Position numbers and translations under genes: made by a program. 42,627 nucleotides of DNA, taken from Halobacteriales archaeon QS_5_70_15 (GTDB taxonomy: Archaea; Halobacteriota; Halobacteria; Halobacteriales; Haloarculaceae). Shown piece after piece: positions 26,845 to 35,446 of the stretch. The DNA is taken from assembly GCA_003022005.1 (NCBI GenBank), contig PXRQ01000095.1, positions 1 to 42,627 of the forward strand, written 5' to 3'. Each line of letters opens with the position of its first letter. The stretch's first letter is position 1. The notes under the pieces were generated by a model, which worked only from the letters and a program-made list of their open reading frames with translations, did no database searches and was not told the DNA's origin.

Positions 26845-28217
26845 GCCTGCGGACGGAGAGCGAGGAGCGCGAGGAGCCGGTGCTCGCGGTCGAGGGGCTC
26901 CGGACCTCCTTCTTCACGGACCGGGAGACCATCCGGGCCGTCGACGGCATCTCCTTCGGGATCGGGCCGGGCGAGACGGTGGGGATCGTCGGCGAGTCCG
27001 GGTCGGGCAAGAGCGTCACCGCCCGGTCGATCATGGGGCTCGTCGACAACCCCGGTCGGGTGATGGCCGGGAGCGTGCGGTTCGCCGACGAGCGGATCGT
27101 CGACCGCCTCGCCGGCGACTACCCGGGCAGGGTCGTCGACGTCGAGGCGCTCCGCCGCGAACACGACGTCGCCGAACTGGTCGAGGAGCTCCTCTCGCGG
27201 GGGATACCGCCGGCACGGATCACCGGCGACCCGGACCACCGCGACGTGACCGCGGCCGACACGACGGCGAGCGAACTGGCCCGCTCGATCGGTATGCGCG
27301 ACGTCGTCGAGCGACGGCTCACCGACCGCCTCGGCCTGACCGACGAGGGGGACTTCGTCGTCCGCGACGGGGGGGCCGGCTGGATCGACACGACCCGGGC
27401 GACCGAGCCGGCGCTCCGCAAGCTCAGGGGGGGCGGCATCGCGATGGTGTTCCAGGACCCCCTGACGAGCCTGAACCCCGTCTACACGGTGGGCAACCAG
27501 ATCCGCGAGGCGCTCCGGCTCCACCGGAACATCCGGGGCAAGCGGGCCCGCGAGGAGGCCGTCAGGCTGCTCGAGGCGGTCCAGATACCCGACGCACGCC
27601 GGCGCGTCGACGAGTATCCCCACCAGTTCTCGGGGGGGATGCGTCAGCGGGCGGTGATCGCGATGGCGCTGGCCTGCGAGCCCGAACTGCTGATCTGCGA
27701 CGAGCCGACGACGGCGCTGGACGTCACGATCCAGGCCCAGATCCTCGATCTGCTGGCGGAGCTCCAGCGCGAACAGGACCTCGCCATCATGTTCATCACC
27801 CACGACATGGGTGTGATCGCGGAGATCTCCGACCGCGTGAACGTGATGTACGCCGGCGAGGTGGTCGAGAGCGCGCCCGTCGAGGCGCTGTTCGGGAGCC
27901 CGAAACACCCCTACACGCGGGGGCTGCTCGCCTCGATCCCGGGCGAGAACGTCGGCGCCGAGCAGCTCTCGACCATCGAGGGCGACGTCCCGACGCCGAA
28001 CGAGCCGCCGACCTACTGCCGGTTCGCCCCGCGCTGCCCGGAGGCGTTCGAGGCCTGCGAGGCCGTCCACCCGCAGTCGGTGAGCGTCAGCGGGGCGGAA
28101 CGGGACCACACCGCGGCCTGCCTGCTCTATCCCGAGCACCGCACCCGGACGGACGCGGTGGAGTACCACCGGGCGCTCGGGGAGCGCGAGGGCGACCAGG
28201 GGGGTGAGTCCCGGTGA
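26841..28217 (+). CDS. ABC transporter ATP-binding protein (DppD type) with insertion
   Basis: First importer ATPase (458 aa). Walker A GESGSGKS is at residues 51-58, Q-loop [11 protein letters not shown] around Gln205, signature FSGGMRQR, Walker [14 protein letters not shown] and switch His in ITHDMG. The C-terminal oligopeptide_C region has [16 protein letters not shown]. Between Walker A and the Q-loop, residues about 84-190 are an extra charged, helical segment; normal DppD proteins have about 35-40 residues there. The ATG overlaps the permease stop and the stop overlaps the next start. Confidence 0.93.
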   Translation: MSLRTESEEREEPVLAVEGLRTSFFTDRETIRAVDGISFGIGPGETVGIVGESGSGKSVTARSIMGLVDNPGRVMAGSVRFADERIVDRLAGDYPGRVVDVEALRREHDVAELVEELLSRGIPPARITGDPDHRDVTAADTTASELARSIGMRDVVERRLTDRLGLTDEGDFVVRDGGAGWIDTTRATEPALRKLRGGGIAMVFQDPLTSLNPVYTVGNQIREALRLHRNIRGKRAREEAVRLLEAVQIPDARRRVDEYPHQFSGGMRQRAVIAMALACEPELLICDEPTTALDVTIQAQILDLLAELQREQDLAIMFITHDMGVIAEISDRVNVMYAGEVVESAPVEALFGSPKHPYTRGLLASIPGENVGAEQLSTIEGDVPTPNEPPTYCRFAPRCPEAFEACEAVHPQSVSVSGAERDHTAACLLYPEHRTRTDAVEYHRALGEREGDQGGESR

Positions 28218-29695
28218 GCGACGCGAGCGAACCGCCGGGCGCCGGCGAGGGGACGGTCGACGGCGCGGCGGCCGACGACGGCGGCCCCGATCGGCTCGTC
28301 GAGGTCAACGGCCTGAAGACCTACTACGAGTCCGGCGGGCTGCTCGACTCGACCCCGGTGAAGGCGGTCGACGGCGTCGACTTCCACATCGGGCGGGGCG
28401 AGACGCTCGGGCTGGTCGGCGAGTCCGGCTGCGGGAAGACGACGCTGGGCCGGACGCTCGTCCAGCTCGAGGACGCCACCGCGGGGGAGGTGCTGTTCGA
28501 CGGCCGCGACATCACCCGGCTCCGTGGCTCGGAGCTCAAGGAGTGGCGCAGGAACGCCCAGATGGTGTTCCAGGACCCCGAGTCGAGCCTCAACGACCGG
28601 ATGACCGTCGGCGAGATAATCAGGGAGCCGCTCGACGTCCACGGCGTCGGCACCCCGCGCGAGCGCCGCGACGAGGTCCGCGAACTGCTCCGGACGGTCG
28701 GCCTCCAGGAGGAGCACTACTACCGCTACCCCCACCAGTTCTCCGGGGGCCAGCGCCAGCGGATCGGCATCGCCCGCGCGCTCGCGCTCGAACCCGAGTT
28801 CGTCGTCCTCGACGAGCCGGTGAGCGCGCTCGACGTCTCCGTGCAGGCGAAGGTGCTCAACCTGCTGGAGGACCTCCAGGCGGAGTTCGACCTGACCTAC
28901 CTGTTCATCGCCCACGATCTGAGCGTCGTTCGACATATATGCGACCGCGTGGCGGTGATGTACCTCGGACACGTCATGGAACTCGGCGACACGGAGGAGC
29001 TGTTCGAGAACCCGAAGAACCCCTACACGTACTCGCTGCTGTCGGCCATCCCGAACACGGACCCGACGGCTGAGAAGCGCCGCGTCACCCTCCGCGGGAC
29101 CCCGCCGAGCCCGCGGTTCCCGCCGGACGGCTGCCCGTTCTCGACGCGGTGCCCGGTGAAGATCCGCCCGCCGGACCACCGGGACGTCGACGACGACGTC
29201 TGGGAGGGGATCGAGCTGTTCCGCGACATCCTGCGCGAGCGCGAGCGGGCCGAGAAGTCCATCGCCGAGCGGGCCCGCGAGGTGCTCGGCCTGGAGACCC
29301 GGTTCTCCGACATCGACGAGATACTGGGCGAGGTGTTCGACGGGACGGCCGGACGGTCGGCGCCGACGGCCGACACGGTCGGGAGCGCGGACGCCGATCC
29401 GCTGGCGTCGCTCCCCGACTCGGTCCGCCGGACGATGGAGGAGGCGGTCGAGGCGGCCCGGGCCGGCGAGGAGGCGGACGCACGCCGGATGCTCGCCGAG
29501 GAGTTCGGGAGCGACTGCGACGACCGGGTGCCGGATCACAACCCCGTCTCGGGGAGCGGGCGGGTGAGCCTCTGTCACCGACACCTCGACGAGCACGAGG
29601 AGCCCGAGCCGGTGTTCGAGCGCCTGCTCGGCGGCGTTCCCGACGCGGGCCGGGACGCCGAGGGCGGCGCGGGCACCGCCGGCGTCGACGACTGA
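28214..29695 (+). CDS. ABC transporter ATP-binding protein (DppF type) with split Cys cluster
   Basis: Second importer ATPase (493 aa, GTG start). Walker A GESGCGKT at residues 69-76, Q-loop [11 protein letters not shown] near 120, signature FSGGQRQR at 176-183, Walker [13 protein letters not shown] and switch His in IAHDLS. In the usual C-terminal motif four cysteines lie within about 25 residues; here C307 and C313 are separated from C435 and C454 by about 120 acidic, helical residues. The first is in [11 protein letters not shown], the last in [12 protein letters not shown]. It overlaps the preceding gene by 4 nt. Confidence 0.93.
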   Translation: MSDASEPPGAGEGTVDGAAADDGGPDRLVEVNGLKTYYESGGLLDSTPVKAVDGVDFHIGRGETLGLVGESGCGKTTLGRTLVQLEDATAGEVLFDGRDITRLRGSELKEWRRNAQMVFQDPESSLNDRMTVGEIIREPLDVHGVGTPRERRDEVRELLRTVGLQEEHYYRYPHQFSGGQRQRIGIARALALEPEFVVLDEPVSALDVSVQAKVLNLLEDLQAEFDLTYLFIAHDLSVVRHICDRVAVMYLGHVMELGDTEELFENPKNPYTYSLLSAIPNTDPTAEKRRVTLRGTPPSPRFPPDGCPFSTRCPVKIRPPDHRDVDDDVWEGIELFRDILRERERAEKSIAERAREVLGLETRFSDIDEILGEVFDGTAGRSAPTADTVGSADADPLASLPDSVRRTMEEAVEAARAGEEADARRMLAEEFGSDCDDRVPDHNPVSGSGRVSLCHRHLDEHEEPEPVFERLLGGVPDAGRDAEGGAGTAGVDD

Positions 29696-29697
29696 CC

Positions 29698-30025
29698 GTG
29701 AGCCTCGGCTCGGGCGTCGGCGGCGCGGGCGATGACCCCCCGGGGGTCTCCGTGCCCCGGAAACTGCTCGACCTGCTGGCGTACGCCGTCGTCCTGAGCC
29801 TCCTCGTCTTCCTGGCCACGGCGGCGTTGAGCTTCGCCCTCGGCGGCGGCTGGGGCGGCGTGAAGTACCTCCTGTTCGTCCTCGGGTTCCTGGGGTTCGG
29901 CGCGGGGGCGTTCTTCCTGCGGCCGACGCCGCCGGTACCCCCCATCGGCCCGGGTGCTCGTCGCCGGCGTGCTCCTGCTGGCCGTCTCGTTCGTCATGGA
30001 GACGGTGTTCGGGGTCGTGATCTGA
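29698..30025 (+). pseudogene. Small three-helix membrane protein, frameshifted (DUF7555-like)
   Basis: Starts with GTG at 29698, 2 nt after the importer operon. Frame one gives two helices (LLDLLAYAVVLSLLVFLATA and VKYLLFVLGFLGFGAGAFFL) ending in RPTPPVPPIGPG. The third helix, VLVAGVLLLAVSFVMETVFG, is in another frame and ends at TGA 30023-30025. A short internal deletion with frame change near 29945 is the simplest reading. Unshifted, the first frame has no stop and runs in frame into the DUF7529-like gene. Family assignment is from memory. Confidence 0.6.
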
Positions 30026-30063
30026 AAGGGTTTCAAGGCCGGCGGCCCAACCCACGAGGACGG

Positions 30064-30846
30064 ATGCCCGAGACAGGCGAGGACGACGTCGACTACGCCG
30101 AGCGCGCCGCGGCGAAGTCCCAGGTCACGAAGGACGCGTGGGAGGCAACCATCGAGGACATGTACGCGGTGGCGGAGGAGCTGGAGGAGGAGGGGTGGGA
30201 GGTGGCGGCCATCGGCGCCGGTCACACGGCCCCGGAGAGCCCCCGCGCCGAGCCGGAGGGCCGGTACGGGCTCACCTACACCATCCCGGACAACTACGCC
30301 GACGAGTTCCGCGAGGCGTTCCGCGAGGACGGCTTCGGGCGCTACGAGGTCTACCGGGGGGAGCAGGAGGGGACCGCGTTCCAGGTGACGGCCCTCTACG
30401 ACGACGAGACGTCGACCGCCATCCTGCTCGCCTGCGCGTACGAACTGCGGCACGCGAACCCGCTGATCGCGACGGCGATGAAGACGGGGGAGATGTACTC
30501 GCACGTCCGCCTCCTCGATGGAACTCACCTCGGGAGCTTCCGGCACGAGGGCTACGAGCTGTTCTTCCCCGACGCCGACCGCCGGATGAACGAGGTGACC
30601 GAGGAGATGGAGAAGGCGATGGGGATGGTCGACGGCGACGCCGACGCCGAGACGGTGCGACGGATGGCCGGCGACGAACCGGAGCCGAACGTCAACGCCC
30701 GGGTCGGTATCGACGCCGACCCCAGCGCGGCCGAGGCCGAGGCCGGGGAGGCCGTCGCCGAGAAGCGGGCGGCGGAGGACGGGGACGAGCGGGACGGGGA
30801 CGAGCGGGACGGGGACGCCGAGAGCGGGAGGGGGAGCGGCCAGTAG
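30064..30846 (+). CDS. Conserved haloarchaeal protein (DUF7529-like)
   Basis: 260 aa, starts MPETGEDDVDYAERAAAKSQ. A soluble alpha/beta domain (about 10-185) with GYGLTYTIPDNYADEF-like segments and TALYDDETSTAILLACAYEL is followed by a disordered Glu/Asp/Arg-rich tail. No catalytic motif recognised; unknown function. A TTTCAAGG element near 30031-30038, about 28 nt upstream, may be its promoter. The tail contains a 15-bp tandem repeat. Confidence 0.75.
   Translation: MPETGEDDVDYAERAAAKSQVTKDAWEATIEDMYAVAEELEEEGWEVAAIGAGHTAPESPRAEPEGRYGLTYTIPDNYADEFREAFREDGFGRYEVYRGEQEGTAFQVTALYDDETSTAILLACAYELRHANPLIATAMKTGEMYSHVRLLDGTHLGSFRHEGYELFFPDADRRMNEVTEEMEKAMGMVDGDADAETVRRMAGDEPEPNVNARVGIDADPSAAEAEAGEAVAEKRAAEDGDERDGDERDGDAESGRGSGQ
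30781..30810 (+). repeat. Two perfect 15-bp tandem repeats
   Basis: GGGGACGAGCGGGAC occurs twice in tandem and partly a third time. It encodes the charged repeat DERDG at the C-terminus of the DUF7529-like protein. Confidence 0.9.
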
Positions 30847-30900
30847 TGCGACGGGTCGGGCGACGTCGCCGACCGCCGGTACGTCATCCGACGGTCCGTA

Positions 30901-31938
30901 TCAGTCGACGAACTCGACGCCGGTGATCTCGAGCCGCGCGCCGCCGCACTCCGCGTCGGTCACCGCGTTGTCCCAGCCGTGTGCGCCGACGATGGAGCGG
31001 ACGACCGAGAGCCCGTAGCCCGTCCCGTCCTCGCGTGTCGAGTACCCGTGTTCGAACACCCGCTCGCGGTCCGCCTCGGGGATGCCCGGACCGTCGTCCT
31101 CGAGGTAGAACCCGCGCCCGCCGTCGAGCGGCCCCACCCGGACGGTCACCGACTCGCCGGCGTGCTCGACCGCGTTCCGCAGGAGGTTCTCGAACAGCTG
31201 ATACAGCCGGTCCGGGTCGGCCATCACCCGCCGAACCGGCTCGTACTCGAGGCTCGCGGGGGACGGGAGCGTCCCCTCCCGGGTGGTCTCCAGCACCGAC
31301 GCGAGGGCCGTCGGCTCCGGGTCCTCGACCATCCGGCCCTGCCGGGCGACCCGCAGCAGGTCGTCGACCAGCTGCTCCATCCGTTCGGTCGTCGCCCCGA
31401 TGGCCGCGAGGTGCTCCGCCTCGCCGGACTCCCGGTAGAGGTCGAGCCGCCCGTCGATGACCGAGAGCGGGGTCCTGAGGTCGTGCGAGAGGATGTCCGT
31501 GAACTCCTTGAGCCGGTCGTTCTGCCGTTCGAGCGACCGCTCGTACTGCTTCCGTTCGGTCGCGTCCCGGGAGAGGACCACGTAGCCGCCGGTGTCCTCC
31601 CCGTCCAGCGGCGAGAGCGTGCACCTCGCCCAGAGCACCGACCCGTCCGCCCGCTCGTGCCAGCGCTCGTCCTCCACATGGCCCCGCTCGGCCGCGCCGA
31701 GCAGTTCCCCCACCGGGGGGGCCGACTCCCCCCGTCCGGCGAAGAGGCGGTCGAAGCGCCACCCGAGCACGTCGGACGGGTCGTGCCCGTAGAGACGCCG
31801 GGCCGCGCCGGACCACGCGTCGACGTTCCCCTCGGCGTCCAGCGCGAACAGCGCGGCGTTCCCCAACCCCTCAACGAGTCGTCGGTAGACGTCGTCCGGG
31901 GCGTTCGCCGTCCGCTCCCGGGACGAGGTAGGGTCCAT
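30901..31938 (-). CDS. Soluble PAS-domain sensor histidine kinase
   Basis: 345 aa, no membrane helices. PAS domain at about residues 15-128, ending in the DATERKQYE motif. The HisKA segment FTDILSHDLRTPLSV has phosphoacceptor His152. The ATPase domain has NLLRNAVEHA (N box), DDGPGIP (G1) and GTGYGLSVV (G2). It autophosphorylates in response to a cytoplasmic PAS ligand, as inferred from family. No response regulator is adjacent, so it is an orphan. Haloarchaea carry many such kinases. Start ATG at 31938. Confidence 0.92.
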   Translation of the reverse strand: MDPTSSRERTANAPDDVYRRLVEGLGNAALFALDAEGNVDAWSGAARRLYGHDPSDVLGWRFDRLFAGRGESAPPVGELLGAAERGHVEDERWHERADGSVLWARCTLSPLDGEDTGGYVVLSRDATERKQYERSLERQNDRLKEFTDILSHDLRTPLSVIDGRLDLYRESGEAEHLAAIGATTERMEQLVDDLLRVARQGRMVEDPEPTALASVLETTREGTLPSPASLEYEPVRRVMADPDRLYQLFENLLRNAVEHAGESVTVRVGPLDGGRGFYLEDDGPGIPEADRERVFEHGYSTREDGTGYGLSVVRSIVGAHGWDNAVTDAECGGARLEITGVEFVD

Positions 31939-32261
31939 ACCGGGTCAAACACCGCATCACGTATGGGGAAACTGCATGACGCACAATGGTTCCCGGCCGG
32001 CCCCTCCGCGCGGGTACCGCGGTCCGGCGAGGGGTGCCGGCTCCGGGGCTCCGGACCGCGACCCGGACGTCCGACCCCAGTGGCGCTTCGGGCCTCGAGT
32101 TGCGAGTTCGCCTATTCATCAACAGATGGATAGTATCTTCTGATCTATATTAACGGTCCGCAATACAAAGAGGGGAGTCCAACACGGCGGTTGGAGATCC
32201 CGATAAAAGCCATGGTGTGTATTGCTGTAACGTAAGGACGTTTCGACTCCAAATCGGGCGT
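31939..32261. other. 323-bp AT-richer spacer
   Basis: Divergent promoter region of the histidine kinase and the zinc-ribbon gene. Positions about 32118-32235 are clearly lower in G+C than the surroundings and contain CTATATTAACGG (around 32143-32154), the best TATA candidate for the plus strand. No gene is seen. Confidence 0.55.
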
Positions 32262-32465
32262 ATGGTGGCAGCCACACCTACAGACATCGATGCCGTCACC
32301 GAGGAATGCGAGGGGTGTGACCGACGGACGCTTCACACGGTCGAAGTGGAGGTACAGGCCGAGAACTCGAATCCGGCGAGTGCAGCGCCCTCCCGCGAAC
32401 CCTACCGGGTCAGCGAGTGCGATGTATGTGGGACAGTTGAACAGATACGGATGAACAACGCTTGA
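32262..32465 (+). CDS. Small zinc beta-ribbon protein (DUF7835-like)
   Basis: 67 aa, starts MVAATPTDIDAV. Two CxxC knuckles, CEGC and CDVC, 38 residues apart, predict one zinc ion held by four cysteines. The ending SREPYRVSECDVCG then TVEQIRMNNA matches the haloarchaeal DUF7835 zinc-ribbon family, as I recall it. Function unknown; often suspected to act in translation or transcription. The ATG at 32262 is chosen over 32217 because homologues begin shortly before the first CxxC. Codon use is less GC-rich than neighbours. Confidence 0.8.
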   Translation: MVAATPTDIDAVTEECEGCDRRTLHTVEVEVQAENSNPASAAPSREPYRVSECDVCGTVEQIRMNNA

Positions 32466-32641
32466 GAGAGACGTCGTCCGGGGAGGTTTCTACGGAGTGC
32501 CGTGACCGATACGCGCTGTGCATCCCGTGTGCGCCGAGAGAGCTATCCAATACGAAAGGGGTGAGTTAGCGGAGCGTGAGCAGGTCGACGGTTGACGAAC
32601 CACTGGACCCGGCCCCGACCCGGGATCTCCGTCCCGCGCAC

Positions 32642-33310
32642 CTACGTCGTCTCCTCGGCCTCGTCCTCGGCCACCATCACCGTGCTCTCGGTGAGCGCGA
32701 CGATGGCACGGCGGAGCCGCTCGGTGACCGCCTGGTCGGAGACCCCGAACTCCTCGGCGAGGTCCTTCGTGGAGATCCCGCGGGGGATGTCGTAGTACCC
32801 GCCCTCCACCGCCCGGACGAGGGTCTCGCGCTGGGGGTCGGTGAGCCCGAACCACAGCCCCTTGCCCGGTCGCGTCGGGTTGTAGATGCTGTCGACCGTG
32901 ATCTCCACGCCGCTCTCCTCGCATAGTTCGTCGAAGCGGGCCAGCGCGTCGCGCGACCCGAACCGTAGCTCGAACCCCCACCTGTCCCCGGAGGTCCTGC
33001 CGGAGAGGAGATGTGCCCTCGCCGCGTCCATCGCGCCGAACAGGTCGTCCCGCTCGTACTTCCAGTCGAGCGCGTAGAGCGTCTCCCCGTCGTGGCGTTC
33101 TATCCGCTTGACGTCCTCGACGGAGGGATCCTTCCCGACGCGCGCCTCGAACAGGTCGCTGGCGTCGTCGTGAACGACCAGGAACGGGACCGGCCGCTGT
33201 CGGAGGGGGACCATCGTCTCGAGTTCGATGTCGAGATCCCGTGCCGAGTGCAGGATACGTCCCAGTTCGAACTCCTCGGCCGCGACCCGAAGTTCGGCGA
33301 TGACGTTCAT
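32642..33310 (-). CDS. Bat-type transcriptional regulator (HTH_10)
   Basis: 222 aa. The N-terminal about 155 residues form the regulatory domain common to bacterio-opsin activator relatives. The C-terminal HTH_10 domain begins LTDPQRETLVRAVEGGYYDI, continues PRGISTKDLAEEFGVSDQ and AVTERLRRAI, and ends in an acidic tail. Predicted sequence-specific DNA-binding regulator; target and signal unknown. Its TATA box is at 33342-33350. It is divergent from a small unknown gene across a 230-bp AT-rich spacer. Confidence 0.9.
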   Translation of the reverse strand: MNVIAELRVAAEEFELGRILHSARDLDIELETMVPLRQRPVPFLVVHDDASDLFEARVGKDPSVEDVKRIERHDGETLYALDWKYERDDLFGAMDAARAHLLSGRTSGDRWGFELRFGSRDALARFDELCEESGVEITVDSIYNPTRPGKGLWFGLTDPQRETLVRAVEGGYYDIPRGISTKDLAEEFGVSDQAVTERLRRAIVALTESTVMVAEDEAEETT

Positions 33311-33341
33311 TCGACCGGTTGTTCCTGTTCACACCCCTTAC

Positions 33342-33350
33342 GCATAAATA
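33342..33350 (-). promoter_or_regulatory. TATA box of the Bat-type regulator gene
   Basis: TATTTATGC on the minus strand, centred 36 nt upstream of the ATG at 33310, implying a leader of about 10 nt. Confidence 0.65.
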
Positions 33351-33365
33351 CCGGGGGCATGATCT

Positions 33366-33398
33366 ACCAAGCAAAACGTTCATACTTGGTGTATAAGG
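33366..33398. promoter_or_regulatory. Inverted repeat next to a TATA box: possible operator
   Basis: ACCAAG (33366-33371) and CTTGGT (33385-33390) form a 6-bp inverted repeat with 13-bp spacing, followed by GTATAAGG (33391-33398). This lies between the divergent Bat-type regulator and the 65-aa gene. It could be a regulator binding site; evidence is only the symmetry. Confidence 0.3.
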
Positions 33399-33540
33399 TC
33401 GGTGGACAGTTATTTACCCATAGGAGACAATGAGATGTATCGATGAGGATAACCGCGGAGTCGCTCGCGCACGGCGAGGGCGGACTCACATCCCGGCATC
33501 GAACTCCTTCGCGTGTTACCGCCTCGAGTCCATCCCGATC

Positions 33541-33738
33541 ATGACACGCGATAGCCCGTTCCACGGACGTATCACGACGGAGGAGGAGTTCTCCGAGACC
33601 CTGAGCGAGCTCGTACTCAAGGCGCACGCGAACGGCGTCGACGTGGTCGGCTCGTGGGAGTGTCCCCCGGACGGGCACGACCCGGACTGGGAGGCGCTGG
33701 TGACGGAGCTATCGAAAGCCTCCCGCGGCGGGGAGTAG
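33541..33738 (+). CDS. Small conserved haloarchaeal protein, function unknown
   Basis: 65 aa, starts MTRDSPFHGRITTEEEFSET and is acidic, with GVDVVGSWECPPDGHDPDWE. It has the look of a family seen widely in haloarchaea (FH.RI..EEEF...L), but I cannot name it. The frame is open upstream to 33430, yet that part is Arg-rich and unlike haloarchaeal protein, so the ATG at 33541 is used. It is divergent from the Bat-type regulator. Confidence 0.65.
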   Translation: MTRDSPFHGRITTEEEFSETLSELVLKAHANGVDVVGSWECPPDGHDPDWEALVTELSKASRGGE

Positions 33739-33744
33739 CCCTCG

Positions 33745-33761
33745 CGGGGAGTGACTCCCCG
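33745..33761 (+). terminator. Hairpin after the 65-aa gene
   Basis: CGGGGAGT and ACTCCCCG are perfect inverted arms around one base, 6 nt after the stop at 33738. No T-run follows. It could form an mRNA 3' end structure. Confidence 0.35.
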
Positions 33762-33921
33762 GAAGCCCTCCCCGTACGCCCCGAGTGCCGAACACGACCG
33801 CAGGAGATCTATTCGCGTGTTCCGGAGGGGGACCCGGGACGTCCGCGGACCCCCGCCGGGGGCTCCGTTCTGTGGGTCCGTGCGCCCAGCGCGGGAACCG
33901 ACGTAGGGTTTTCCACCCCGA

Positions 33922-34447
33922 GTGCTACGTGTTACCGCACGTCGGGCGGCACCCGACACCACCGTGCCCCTGCCAAGCACGTATCGTCGTTCCGAGACGG
34001 GCGAACCGTTCGAGAGGCGGGGGGCGTGGCGGGGTGGCGCGGTCGCGGGGTTCGTCGCGACGGTCGCGATGGGGCTCGCGGTCAGCCTGATCAGCTGTCG
34101 GCGCTCCGGGTGACGATCGCCGGCCTCTACGGCTCCGAGGGGAGCCTCGCGGCCGGCTGGATCGCCCACCCGATACACGGCTCGCTGTTCGGGGCCGTCT
34201 CCGCTGCCGTCCTCGCCGATCCGGGGCTCTACCGGGTCACCGAGTGGGTCTGGAAGACGGTCGTCGCCGGCGTCGTCTACGGCCTGGTCCTCGCCGTGGT
34301 CGGGGCGGGCATCGTCATGCACATCTGGCTCGGCGTGGTCGGGGTCTCGATGGCGACCTCGATCCCGAACGTGAGCGTCTCCTCGTCCGGCACCTCGTCT
34401 CCGGGGTCGTGCTCGGCGGGGTGGTCCCGTTCGTCGAGGGGCTGTAA
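33922..34447 (+). pseudogene. Frameshifted four-helix membrane protein
   Basis: Three frames together spell one conserved haloarchaeal membrane protein: frame A RGGAVAGFVATVAMGLAVSL (to about 34090); frame B DQLSALRVTIAGLYGSEGSL, WIAHPIHGSLFGAVSAAVLA and WKTVVAGVVYGLVLAVVG (to about 34375); frame C LVSGVVLGGVVPFVEGL ending at TAA 34445-34447. At least two indels separate them. The start is uncertain; 33922 is only the first initiation codon of frame A. Function unknown. Confidence 0.65.
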
Positions 34448-34567
34448 CGACGGGTCGGGCCGCTCCTCGGGGCAGACCGGGGCGGGATCCGGGCCGGCCG
34501 AGCCGACCGGGCGAAGCCGTTCTTCCGGCCGTATCCCCGTGTTTCACGTCCGCAGGGATGTGAAACG

Positions 34568-34575
34568 ACTTAGTA
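34568..34575 (+). promoter_or_regulatory. TATA box of the CBS-glyS operon
   Basis: CTTAGTA-type element centred about 27 nt upstream of the ATG at 34598; predicts a leaderless transcript. Confidence 0.6.
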
Positions 34576-34597
34576 CGCGGGCGCGGGAGTAGGGAGC

Positions 34598-35446
34598 ATG
34601 AAGGTAGCCGACGCGATGACGCCCCGGGAGGACCTCGTGACGGTCTCGCTCCCGGGTACCAGGGAGGACGCCCTGGCGTACCTCCAGGAGCGGTCGTTCT
34701 CCTCGGTCCCCGTCGTGAAGTCGACCGGGGACGGCGAGTCGTTCCGCGGGCTCGTGACCCGCGAGGGCCTCATCCAGCAGCCCGACGAGGACCAGCTGGC
34801 GCTGCTGGTCGAGGAAGTGCCGACGACCACGGCGGACGCGACGCTGACGGACCTGGCGGCGCTGGTGCGCGAGAGCGGCCAGCGCCGGGTGCCGGTCGTG
34901 GACGGGCGGCTCGAGGGCATCGTCACCGTGACCGACGTGATCCGTGCGATGGCGAACGGCGACGTCGACGGCGAGGTCCCCGCGGGCGGGCTCGCGAAGC
35001 GGCACGTCAACTGCGTCCACCTCGAGACGCCGCTGCCGGTCGCCGAGCGGGAGCTCTCCTACGCCGACGAGGCCTACGGCGTCGTCCTCGACGGCGACGG
35101 CGACCCGTGCGGGATGCTCACCGAGGTCGACATCATCGACGTCGCGCGGGTCGTCGAGGGCGAGGAGTCGACCGGCGACGCCATCGCCAACGAGGACGAC
35201 GAGTGGATGTGGGAGGGGATCAAGGCCGTCGGCTCGCGCTACATGCCCACCCGGAACGTCGAGCTCCCCGCCGAGCCGGTCCGGGAGTTCATGACCGAGG
35301 AGCTCGTAACGGTGTCGGGCCGCCGGACCGCGGCGGAGGTCGCCGGACTGATGCTCACCCACGACATCGAGCAGGTGCCGCTGATGGAGGCCGGCGACCT
35401 CGAGGGCATCGTCACGGACATGGACCTGCAGGAGGCGCTCGTATGA
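34598..35446 (+). CDS. Four-CBS-domain protein
   Basis: 282 aa with CBS-type repeats: MKVADAMTPREDLVTVSLPG at the start, VPVVDGRLEGIVTVTDVIRA mid-protein, DPCGMLTEVDIIDVARVVEG, and EFMTEELVTVSGRRTAAEVA near the end. CBS pairs bind adenine nucleotides or SAM and act as energy or ion sensors; no effector domain is attached, so its target is unknown. Its stop overlaps the glyS start by 4 nt, linking it to translation genes. A TATA box lies about 27 nt upstream. Confidence 0.9.
   Translation: MKVADAMTPREDLVTVSLPGTREDALAYLQERSFSSVPVVKSTGDGESFRGLVTREGLIQQPDEDQLALLVEEVPTTTADATLTDLAALVRESGQRRVPVVDGRLEGIVTVTDVIRAMANGDVDGEVPAGGLAKRHVNCVHLETPLPVAERELSYADEAYGVVLDGDGDPCGMLTEVDIIDVARVVEGEESTGDAIANEDDEWMWEGIKAVGSRYMPTRNVELPAEPVREFMTEELVTVSGRRTAAEVAGLMLTHDIEQVPLMEAGDLEGIVTDMDLQEALV

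Noticed and set aside
28127..30055. A long minus-strand open frame opposite the DppF-type ATPase
   Set aside because: Arg/Pro-rich composition, antisense to a complete ATPase; no start signal.
33430..33540. N-terminal extension of the 65-aa protein from the ATG at 33430
   Set aside because: The extra 37 residues are Arg-rich and unlike haloarchaeal coding sequence; the conserved part starts at 33541.
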